12,692 nt of DNA, from assembly GCA_903832105.1 (NCBI GenBank), contig CAILAO010000363.1, forward strand, positions 1 to 12,692, in the 5' to 3' direction. The position numbers were made by a program, and so were the translations under genes. The notes beneath the pieces were generated by a model. The model ran no database searches. It saw nothing but the letters and a program-made list of their open reading frames with translations, and was not told where the DNA came from. Origin of the DNA: an uncultured Pseudomonadota bacterium. Its GTDB lineage: Bacteria; Bdellovibrionota_B; Oligoflexia; Oligoflexales; CAILAO01. Below, one piece after another: positions 7,364 to 12,692 of this stretch. Each line of letters opens with the position of its first letter. Position 1 is the stretch's first letter.

Positions 7364-8662
7364 ATGTTTCCTAAGGACCTTTTCGCGCTAGACATCGGAA
7401 CGACGAAGTTTTGTCTCGCAACGTTGCGAGAGCGTCACGGTCACACAACTCCTAATGTTGAAATCATTGGCGTCCCCGCGATGGGCATGAAAAAAGGGAT
7501 GCTTGCCAACTTCGCACAAGCACAAAAAACTCTAAATGCTCTTCTTCAAAGTGCGGAAAAACATTTTGGATGCGATATCAGACGCGTTGCGGTAGGAGTT
7601 GCCGGGAGTCATCTTCAGGGTCGAAAGATCCAAGCCTCCATTGAAGTTCCGGGACAAATTATTCAAAACAACACGGTTCAAAAATTAATCGAAAAAGTTG
7701 AAGAGTTAGCAAGTCAGGAAAACCGCGAGATTCTGCACGTTGTTCCCGTTTCGTACCGAATCGATAGTCGTGAGTCGATTGATGATCCCGTCAGCTTCTC
7801 GGGAAAAATGCTTTATGGTGAATTCTTTGTCATTGATGCAGATCGACTTTATTTAAAGGATCTCGTGAGGCTCTGCAACGAAACAGGCCTTGAGGTCTCG
7901 CGCCTGATTTCAGAACCATTTGCGTCCGCTTCGGTAACGGTCCTCGATTCCCACAAAGAATCAGGCGTTATACTAGCTGATATTGGCGGAGGAACCACAG
8001 ATGGTCTCGTCTTTAGAGACAGCAAACCATGCGCAATCTTTACAATCAACATTGCCGGAACTCTCATGACGAGCGATCTTGCCATCGGTTTAGGATTGCC
8101 GCGGGAAGAAGCCGAGCGCGTGAAGGTTTTCTTTGGTTTGCTTCCTGTAAAAAAACGATCTGATCAAAAAGTAGAACTAGCTCAAAAGGTTGATGAGACT
8201 GTCTTTGAAGTGAAGGATGTCAACGGAGTTAGCAAGGTTATTTCTTGGAAAGATATTTACCCGATTCTTATGCCGCGCGTTCGCGAACTCACCACGGCGC
8301 TCCAGCAAAAAATCCAACCGTTTCGAAACTCGATGGGAGCTGGGGTTCTCCTCACTGGCGGAGGAGCCGAAGTTCTCGGGATAGAACTTTTCATGACGAA
8401 GTGGCTAGGTGCGGGCGTTCGCAAAATAAAACCAGCCTCGCCACTGACTTTTCTTTCGTCTGTAAACATGCCTACTCATGCGACAATGCCTACCAACGTC
8501 CAAGGGCGACTCCGCGAAGAGTTCGCCATGAAATATGCGACTGTCTTAGGTTTGCTTAACCTTGAATTGCTAAGACTCGGAATTCAAGATGTGCCCAAAA
8601 AGAACTCACTCCCCTTCCGCTATCTACGCTCCTTTAAAAACTGGTTTAAAGAGATGTCGTAA
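7364..8662 (+). CDS. ftsA: Cell division protein FtsA
   Basis: FtsA is the actin-like ATPase that tethers FtsZ polymers to the inner face of the cytoplasmic membrane and recruits later divisome proteins. The protein is 432 residues, a normal length. The actin-fold ATP-binding motifs are visible: phosphate-1 LDIGTTKFCLA (9-19), phosphate-2 ADIGGGTTDG (205-214) and the adenosine motif LLTGGGAEVLGI (329-340). The FtsA-specific 1C (SHS2) insertion lies at about 83-165, and the block AGTLMTSDLAIGLGL (231-245) is typical. The last residues, FRYLRSFKNWFKEMS (418-432), form the amphipathic membrane-targeting helix. The only sensible start is the ATG at 7364, in spite of a poor ribosome site. ftsQ, ddl and mur genes do not precede it; thyX does. 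ftsZ follows after 182 bp with its own promoter. Confidence 0.96.
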   Translation: MFPKDLFALDIGTTKFCLATLRERHGHTTPNVEIIGVPAMGMKKGMLANFAQAQKTLNALLQSAEKHFGCDIRRVAVGVAGSHLQGRKIQASIEVPGQIIQNNTVQKLIEKVEELASQENREILHVVPVSYRIDSRESIDDPVSFSGKMLYGEFFVIDADRLYLKDLVRLCNETGLEVSRLISEPFASASVTVLDSHKESGVILADIGGGTTDGLVFRDSKPCAIFTINIAGTLMTSDLAIGLGLPREEAERVKVFFGLLPVKKRSDQKVELAQKVDETVFEVKDVNGVSKVISWKDIYPILMPRVRELTTALQQKIQPFRNSMGAGVLLTGGGAEVLGIELFMTKWLGAGVRKIKPASPLTFLSSVNMPTHATMPTNVQGRLREEFAMKYATVLGLLNLELLRLGIQDVPKKNSLPFRYLRSFKNWFKEMS

Positions 8663-8725
8663 TAACGATCTTTATAACCATCTAACTCCTCACGTCATTT
8701 TTTTTCCTTTATTGCATTTGTCGAG

Positions 8726-8755
8726 TTGACACTTGGTTGAATTACTTCCTATAAT
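8726..8755 (+). promoter_or_regulatory. Perfect-consensus sigma70 promoter of ftsZ
   Basis: A -35 TTGACA (8726-8731) and a -10 TATAAT (8750-8755) are both perfect and separated by 18 bp, one more than optimal. The start site would be near 8762, giving a leader of about 83 nt to ftsZ. This is the strongest promoter-like signal in the window and lies wholly within the ftsA-ftsZ gap. Confidence 0.8.
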
Positions 8756-8812
8756 CTTAGTAAATGGTGAATTTTGTAAAATACCTCACAGATCTCGTGA
8801 CGTTCAGATAGA

Positions 8813-8837
8813 GCCACAAAAAGTGGCATGAAGGAGA
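8813..8837 (+). promoter_or_regulatory. Hairpin and ribosome binding site in the ftsZ leader
   Basis: A perfect 5-bp stem with an A5 loop (GCCAC at 8813-8817, GTGGC at 8823-8827) ends 3 nt before a strong ribosome site AAGGAGA (8831-8837), which lies 7 nt from the ftsZ ATG at 8845. Between them an ATG at 8828 opens a six-codon frame (MKEKSA) whose TGA overlaps the ftsZ ATG as ATGA. Whether the hairpin or mini-frame is used is unknown. Confidence 0.45.
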
Positions 8838-8844
8838 AATCCGC

Positions 8845-10932
8845 ATGAATTTTGCTGCAAACGAATTAATACCACCAGGCGCCAAAATAAAAGTCTTCGG
8901 AATCGGCGGGGGCGGTGGCAATGCGGTCAACACCATGATCCGATCGGGTTTGGAGGGGGTTGATTTTATTTCTGCAAATTCGGATATTCAATCACTTCGA
9001 TTTTCTCTTGCCACCCGGAAAGTGCAAATAGGCAAAGAGTTGACAAAGGGGCTGGGAGCTGGAAGCGATCCCGACATCGGACGCGAAGCCGCTCTTGAAG
9101 ATCGGCAAGAAATTTTGGAAGCCCTGAATGGTGCTGACATGGTGTTTCTCACCGCCGGGATGGGTGGCGGAACGGGAACGGGCGGAATTCCAGTTATTGC
9201 TCAACTTGCACGCGAGATTGGGGCTCTGACAGTTGCTGTTGTCACAACCCCATTTAGTTTTGAAGGAAAGAGAAGAAAGCGTTATGCCGATCTAGGCATT
9301 GCGCGTCTCAGAGAAAGTGTCGACACCCTCATTACAATCCCAAATGAACGCCTACTAAGACTCGCAACCCCTCAGCTTTCGATGACGGACGCGTTCAAAC
9401 TGGCAGATGACGTGCTTCTCAATGCAGTGCGCGGCGTCAGCGATATCATTAATATTCCAGGAATCATCAACGTTGATTTTGCAGATGTGAGAACCGTTAT
9501 GTCCGGCATGGGTCAGGCGTTGATGGGTATCGGGATGGCTTCCGGCGAAGGCCGCGCCTTAGCCGCCGCTCGCCAGGCAATTTCATCACCTCTTCTTGAA
9601 GACATGGACATCGAAGGTGCAACGGGTATCTTAATCAATATCACAGCAGGTTCAAACTTAGCACTCCTTGAAATCAACGAATCCTGTTCTATCATTCAAG
9701 AAGCCGCCCATGAAGATGCCAACATTATATTTGGCGCTGTCCTCGACGAAGCGATGGGTGAAGCTATCAGGATCACAGTCATTGCAACAGGCTTCCCAGT
9801 CGAAGTTGAGCATGAGGATCATTACGAGTTTAAAAAAGACAAAAAAACGCTCGTCTCAGAAATTGTTTCAAATATCGGAATCCCGAATGTTGCCCCGAAA
9901 AATCCTCCCACTCCAACAGCCACCGTGGTAGCTCCTTCACGAGTCGAGGGAACTAGAAAAGAACCTAGCATTACAGCCACTGCCACTAGCCATTTTGAAG
10001 AAAAAAAACCCTCCCTTAGTGATTCTTCCAACATCTCTCCTGAGTCTGAAGCTCAAGAACTTGCTAGATTAACGATGGGAGAACTTCTTCGGGGTGAAAT
10101 ACCTAGCCGCGTTAGTTTTAGAACGGATGATGATCAAACGGATGATGATCAAGGCATGGACCCCATGGATCCATCAGATCCACTGACCTTTGAACAAGAG
10201 AATAAGGAAGAATTCGATACAACTTCGAGCGCTGAACCGGCTTTATTTTTAGATCCTTTAGATCGGGAACAAAAAGACGAATCGTTAGAAGAACCCGCTA
10301 TTTCCGAAAACATTGATAACGATACGTTTCGGGTGCTATCCGAAGAAGAACTAGCTACCCTAGAACTAGAATTTCGACAAGGTGTCAATGCGAGCGAACA
10401 ACCAATTCTACAAAACTCATCTAATGCCCCCCTCAGAACTATTGAAGGGGCATCCTTCGACAAGGATCTTGGTCTTGGTTTTGGCTCTTTTGGGGATCTT
10501 AAGGCTGATTTAGATGTCGATCTCACAACGGATTTTAGCAGGGTTGAGGAGAGGAAAGATTCTCCAACATTTGATCAATCTCATAATGAACCTCAAGCGG
10601 AATTTAATCGCTCTGAGGCAATTAGAGACGAAAACGTAGAGACTGTAAGTTTTTCCTTTGATCAAGACGGTCCCAATGGCTTGACCGACGTCAATCCATC
10701 TTCAGAAAAAGCAGGAAATGAGTTTGCTCCGATCGAGGCTTTTTTTGACGCAGGCTCTGAAGCTGCAAACTTTGTCCACGAAATCGATAAAAAGATTGAT
10801 GCCGCTCTTCAGATGACTGAGCGGTTACCTAACAAAATTAGTCCGCGATCTGAGGGAGAAATATCTGAAGGTGATGACGTCGATGTCCCAACTTTTTTAC
10901 GAAACGGAATTAAAGACCTTCCGATCGATTAA
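8845..10932 (+). CDS. ftsZ: Cell division GTPase FtsZ with a very long linker
   Basis: FtsZ is the tubulin homologue that polymerises at mid-cell to organise division. This one is 695 residues, against about 380 in E. coli. The N-terminal GTPase and polymerisation core (about 13-318) is standard: GIGGGGGNAVNTMI (19-32), tubulin signature GGGTGTGG (107-114), and T7 catalytic loop NVDFADVRTVM (209-219), whose acidic residues complete the active site of the next subunit. The C-terminal peptide DVPTFLRNG (680-688) keeps the 'D(I/V)PxFLR' core bound by FtsA and other partners. Between them lies a linker of about 360 residues, acidic and low in hydrophobics, hence probably disordered. Within it are denser stretches that look like short docking motifs: EAQELARLTMGELLRGE (402-418), SEEELATLELEFRQG (499-513), the LGLGFGSFGDLKADLDVDL region (542-560) and EAFFDAGSEAANFVHEID (631-648). 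A 15-bp tandem duplication encodes TDDDQ twice (427-436). Expression probably comes mainly from its own promoter. The gene converges on the SDR gene 10 bp downstream. Confidence 0.96.
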   Translation: MNFAANELIPPGAKIKVFGIGGGGGNAVNTMIRSGLEGVDFISANSDIQSLRFSLATRKVQIGKELTKGLGAGSDPDIGREAALEDRQEILEALNGADMVFLTAGMGGGTGTGGIPVIAQLAREIGALTVAVVTTPFSFEGKRRKRYADLGIARLRESVDTLITIPNERLLRLATPQLSMTDAFKLADDVLLNAVRGVSDIINIPGIINVDFADVRTVMSGMGQALMGIGMASGEGRALAAARQAISSPLLEDMDIEGATGILINITAGSNLALLEINESCSIIQEAAHEDANIIFGAVLDEAMGEAIRITVIATGFPVEVEHEDHYEFKKDKKTLVSEIVSNIGIPNVAPKNPPTPTATVVAPSRVEGTRKEPSITATATSHFEEKKPSLSDSSNISPESEAQELARLTMGELLRGEIPSRVSFRTDDDQTDDDQGMDPMDPSDPLTFEQENKEEFDTTSSAEPALFLDPLDREQKDESLEEPAISENIDNDTFRVLSEEELATLELEFRQGVNASEQPILQNSSNAPLRTIEGASFDKDLGLGFGSFGDLKADLDVDLTTDFSRVEERKDSPTFDQSHNEPQAEFNRSEAIRDENVETVSFSFDQDGPNGLTDVNPSSEKAGNEFAPIEAFFDAGSEAANFVHEIDKKIDAALQMTERLPNKISPRSEGEISEGDDVDVPTFLRNGIKDLPID
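10123..10152 (+). repeat. Perfect 15-bp tandem duplication in the ftsZ linker
   Basis: The unit ACGGATGATGATCAA occurs twice without a break (10123-10137 and 10138-10152). It is in frame and duplicates the acidic pentapeptide TDDDQ in the disordered linker. The perfect identity points to a recent slippage event. Confidence 0.9.
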
Positions 10933-10942
10933 GATGATGCTG

Positions 10943-11878
10943 CTATAAAACATCTCGCAATGAAGTGAATTTACCCGGAGATATTTCCTTCAAAAGTGGG
11001 TCCATTTTCTGCGGGGTGTCTTTCTCTGAGTTGAGAAGAAGAAATTGACTCAAAGGCGGAATGTTTGACATCAAATGCGCTTTTCTCTCAAGTAATGAAA
11101 GAATGACGTATCCCAAAAAACCACGAATAGGAATTTTGTAGGGCTTTCCTGTTTTTCTAGCCGCGAGTTTAAAAATCTCGCCGAGCTGCAAAGATTCTCC
11201 GCTAGGCAACGACAAAACCGCGTTCGGTTCTCGCATGTCTAATTGACAAGCTTTAGCAAGTATCTTCGCGATATCATCCACGTGGATGAGAGACATTGCC
11301 TTTTTCGCTTCGGGAACGGGATAGATCCCCGGGACCCTCATGGTCCTGAGGACACTATGGTAAAACCGATCGCAAATTTCTCCCTGACTGAAAGCAAGAG
11401 GAGCTCGAATAATAATCTTCTCAGGGATCTTAGAGTTCAAGATAAAAAATTCGCAAAGATACTTCTCGCGAAGGCTTTGAACTTCAGACTTCTCGGACGC
11501 TCCCTCGCGGCTCAAAAAAACAATTCTCCTTGTCCGCGAGACTTCCATTGCGTGGATAAGATTTAAAGTGAAACGTATATTGAGGGGAAGGTCCTGTTCT
11601 TGAGTTGTATAATCCCAAACAGGGGCTACTTGCTTACTGCTGATTGGGTCGTCATGCCAAACCAGGTGAACTACTGAATCGACTCCTCTTAATGGCGCTG
11701 CAAGGAGGTCTGATGAAGACATATCACAAGAGGTTGGGAAAACACCTGGAAGTGAGTCAGGGAGACGATTGCGATACATAGCGACCGTGTTAATGCCGTC
11801 TTTGGCAAGGAAGTTAAGAAGCCGCTGACCAACAAAGCCCGCACTACCGGTGACTAATACAGTCGGAATCCCCTTAAT
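10943..11878 (-). CDS. Atypical extended-SDR protein (NAD-dependent epimerase/dehydratase-like), start uncertain
   Basis: The fold is a nucleotide-sugar epimerase/dehydratase-type Rossmann protein: TVLVTGSAGFVGQRLL (glycine motif for NAD(P) near the N terminus), GVDSVVHLVW as the 'GVDAVVHLAA' strand, RIVFLS, and LIHVDDIAKILAKA as the 'FIHVDDVAxA' block. Substrate and pathway cannot be told. The first in-frame ATG (11779) would give 278 residues but cuts off the glycine motif, which is coded at about 11815-11863. Upstream the frame stays open to a TGA at 11942-11944 with no ATG, GTG or TTG. Candidate starts are ATT codons at 11869, 11878 and 11887, and a CTG at 11926 preceded by GGGGGA. I give the ATT at 11878 (311 residues) as a compromise. 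An ATG at 11960 would join the frame if one base were lost from the G5 run at 11936-11940. The catalytic YxxxK is replaced by SLREK (Ser for Tyr), so the protein may bind a nucleotide without normal catalysis. It converges on ftsZ and diverges from the zinc-ribbon gene. Confidence 0.8.
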   Translation of the reverse strand: MKGIPTVLVTGSAGFVGQRLLNFLAKDGINTVAMYRNRLPDSLPGVFPTSCDMSSSDLLAAPLRGVDSVVHLVWHDDPISSKQVAPVWDYTTQEQDLPLNIRFTLNLIHAMEVSRTRRIVFLSREGASEKSEVQSLREKYLCEFFILNSKIPEKIIIRAPLAFSQGEICDRFYHSVLRTMRVPGIYPVPEAKKAMSLIHVDDIAKILAKACQLDMREPNAVLSLPSGESLQLGEIFKLAARKTGKPYKIPIRGFLGYVILSLLERKAHLMSNIPPLSQFLLLNSEKDTPQKMDPLLKEISPGKFTSLRDVL

Positions 11879-11888
11879 GCCCTTAATG
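11871..11888. repeat. Perfect 9-bp tandem repeat at the start of the SDR frame
   Basis: CCCTTAATG occurs twice in a row (11871-11879, 11880-11888). On the coding minus strand it reads CATTAAGGG twice and supplies two ATT codons and two AAGGG ribosome-site-like stretches. Nine bases preserve the frame, so the duplication does not by itself explain the missing start codon. Confidence 0.85.
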
Positions 11889-11954
11889 GTAGAAGTTCCA
11901 GCCCGAGTTGCTTTCGAAAGTATCAGAGTTCTTTTCCCCCGTCAGTTGCCCTTG

Positions 11955-11974
11955 TACCATTTTATACCATTTTA
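11955..11974. repeat. Perfect tandem 10-bp direct repeat between divergent genes
   Basis: TACCATTTTA occurs twice without a gap (11955-11964, 11965-11974); on the minus strand it reads TAAAATGGTA twice. The 10-bp period is close to one helical turn, so a protein could contact both copies on one face. The repeats lie upstream of the SDR frame and just before the forward promoter, a natural place for an operator. Confidence 0.6.
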
Positions 11975-11984
11975 AAACTATTTA

Positions 11985-12015
11985 TTGTTATTGTTAAGGA
12001 CTGATTTGGTATAAT
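11985..12015 (+). promoter_or_regulatory. Extended -10 promoter of the zinc-ribbon gene
   Basis: TGG followed by a perfect TATAAT (-10 at 12010-12015) forms an extended -10 element. A partial -35 TTGTTA lies at 11985-11990, with a longish 19-bp spacer. The start site would be near 12022, inside the palindrome that follows, giving a leader of about 48 nt. Confidence 0.55.
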
Positions 12016-12052
12016 TAGATTTTGCTGAAAAAATTTTTCAGCAAAATCTAAT
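12014..12052. promoter_or_regulatory. Perfect 39-bp palindrome abutting the promoter (operator or 5' hairpin)
   Basis: Two perfectly complementary 19-bp arms (12014-12032 and 12034-12052) flank a single A. The left arm overlaps the last bases of the -10 hexamer and spans the predicted start site, the classic position of a repressor operator. A transcript starting near 12022 would also carry the inner 11-12 bp as a hairpin at its 5' end, which could stabilise the mRNA. There is no T-run on either side, so it is not a normal terminator. No regulator gene is visible nearby. Confidence 0.7.
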
Positions 12053-12069
12053 AACGCGTGGAGATTTTT

Positions 12070-12692
12070 ATGTGGTGGCTACCTTTGGCGACAGCATGCT
12101 TACTTGGACTCGTTATGATCCAACTTCACGGTTGGCATCAACGGCGCGAGCTGGACAAAACCAAGATATATCGTGCCAGATATATGCAGCTACTTTCTCA
12201 ACTTGAGTCTATGACAATGGCCGTCAACCGTTTGGCAGATTTCATGCCCAAGGTAGCTGATATCAAGGTTCTTGATTACTATGAAAGCTGCCTTCGCATG
12301 CTTGAAATGCTTCTTGGTGCCACAAAGTCTTTCTCCCCTTTCGGTTCACACCCAACAACGCTTAACTCAGCTCTATTCCTTTCGAGGGATTGCCGAGAAA
12401 GGATCGATCGAACTTATAAGGCCTTCAGTGATTCGATCAAAGGCATGGGAGTGAATTTTGATGCGCTTTACGGCCGGGCAAAGAAAGATGTTCCCTCGGG
12501 ATGCTATTTTTGTTCGCGGCCACTAGTGATAACCAAAACGTCCTCTGTTAAAGTAAAAGTTGATGGAGAAGTTCAGAAAGTCTTAGCATGTCCAATTTGC
12601 AAAGATGAACTCGAACATACAAAAAAAATAAAGATCCTTTACTTTTCAAAAGATGGAAAGCCCGTCCATTGGTCAAAAGTCCACGATTATCG
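12070..12692 (+). CDS. Membrane-anchored zinc-ribbon protein of unknown function (partial, runs off the right edge)
   Basis: An open frame begins at the ATG at 12070 and is cut by the window end after 207 codons. GGAGA (12060-12064), 5 nt upstream, is a good ribosome site. Residues 2-19 (starting WWLPLATACLLGLVM) form one hydrophobic membrane segment with no clear cleavage site. The following HQRRE should place the rest in the cytoplasm by the positive-inside rule. Residues 25-140 look helical. A zinc-ribbon-like unit follows: CYFC (145-148), a short stretch with VKVDGE, then CPIC (174-177), followed by YFSKDGKPVHWSKVHDY. Four cysteines in two CxxC knuckles about 25 residues apart should bind one zinc ion. 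I do not recognise the family. Its promoter with a perfect palindrome suggests that it is regulated. Confidence 0.8.
   Translation, partial: MWWLPLATACLLGLVMIQLHGWHQRRELDKTKIYRARYMQLLSQLESMTMAVNRLADFMPKVADIKVLDYYESCLRMLEMLLGATKSFSPFGSHPTTLNSALFLSRDCRERIDRTYKAFSDSIKGMGVNFDALYGRAKKDVPSGCYFCSRPLVITKTSSVKVKVDGEVQKVLACPICKDELEHTKKIKILYFSKDGKPVHWSKVHDY

Noticed and set aside
8245..8559. 104-codon plus-strand frame inside ftsA
   Set aside because: Shifted frame of a confirmed gene, with basic low-complexity composition.
10149..10526. 125-codon minus-strand open frame opposite the ftsZ linker
   Set aside because: It is a Ser-rich shadow of the acidic linker with no ribosome site or family features.
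11243..11566. 107-codon plus-strand open frame opposite the SDR gene
   Set aside because: The SDR frame has clear family motifs over the same bases; the opposite frame has none.
12014..12052. Palindrome as a bidirectional intrinsic terminator
   Set aside because: No T-run follows on either strand, and the left arm overlaps a strong promoter.

Overview
The window carries nine protein genes, one of them cut by the right edge, and no RNA genes, CRISPR arrays, insertion sequences or prophage remnants that I can see. The organism is a Gram-negative bacterium: two or three products have export signals suited to a periplasm, and FtsA and FtsZ are of the ordinary bacterial type. Base composition is moderate (roughly mid-40s % GC by eye). 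The detached ftsA-ftsZ pair, the very long FtsZ linker and the use of ThyX for thymidylate would fit a Bdellovibrionota/Oligoflexia-like lineage. That placement is a low-confidence inference, since no ribosomal RNA or lineage marker is present.

Left part (1-4191). A short AT-rich stretch without a supportable gene leads into a plus-strand CpdB-type periplasmic 2',3'-cyclic-nucleotide phosphodiesterase/3'-nucleotidase (277-2181). Facing it tail to tail, 8 bp away, is a two-gene minus-strand unit. Its first gene encodes a small exported protein whose body resembles the T4 gp19-like phage tail-tube family. Its second encodes a large, cysteine-containing exported protein that I do not recognise. 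The two reading frames overlap by about 44 bp. This pair is the least explained part of the window and my first candidate for something undescribed.

Centre (4192-10932). Four housekeeping genes lie on the plus strand: mnmG (tRNA wobble-uridine modification), thyX (flavin-dependent thymidylate synthase with an unusual, expanded signature motif), ftsA and ftsZ. ftsA and ftsZ are separated by 182 bp, which holds a perfect-consensus sigma70 promoter with an 18-bp spacer, so ftsZ can be expressed independently of ftsA. FtsZ is 695 residues long. The excess lies in an acidic linker of about 360 residues between the GTPase domain and a well-preserved C-terminal FtsA-binding peptide. The genes usually next to mnmG (rsmG, parA, parB) and to ftsA (ftsQ, ddl, mur genes) are absent here.

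Right part (10933-12692). A minus-strand extended-SDR protein (epimerase/dehydratase-like) converges on ftsZ with a 10-bp gap. Its Rossmann glycine motif lies upstream of any in-frame ATG, GTG or TTG, so its start is either non-canonical or broken. It diverges from a partial plus-strand gene for a membrane-anchored protein with a CxxC...CxxC zinc ribbon. Between them is a compact regulatory region with a perfect tandem 10-bp repeat, an extended -10 promoter and a perfect 39-bp palindrome abutting that promoter.
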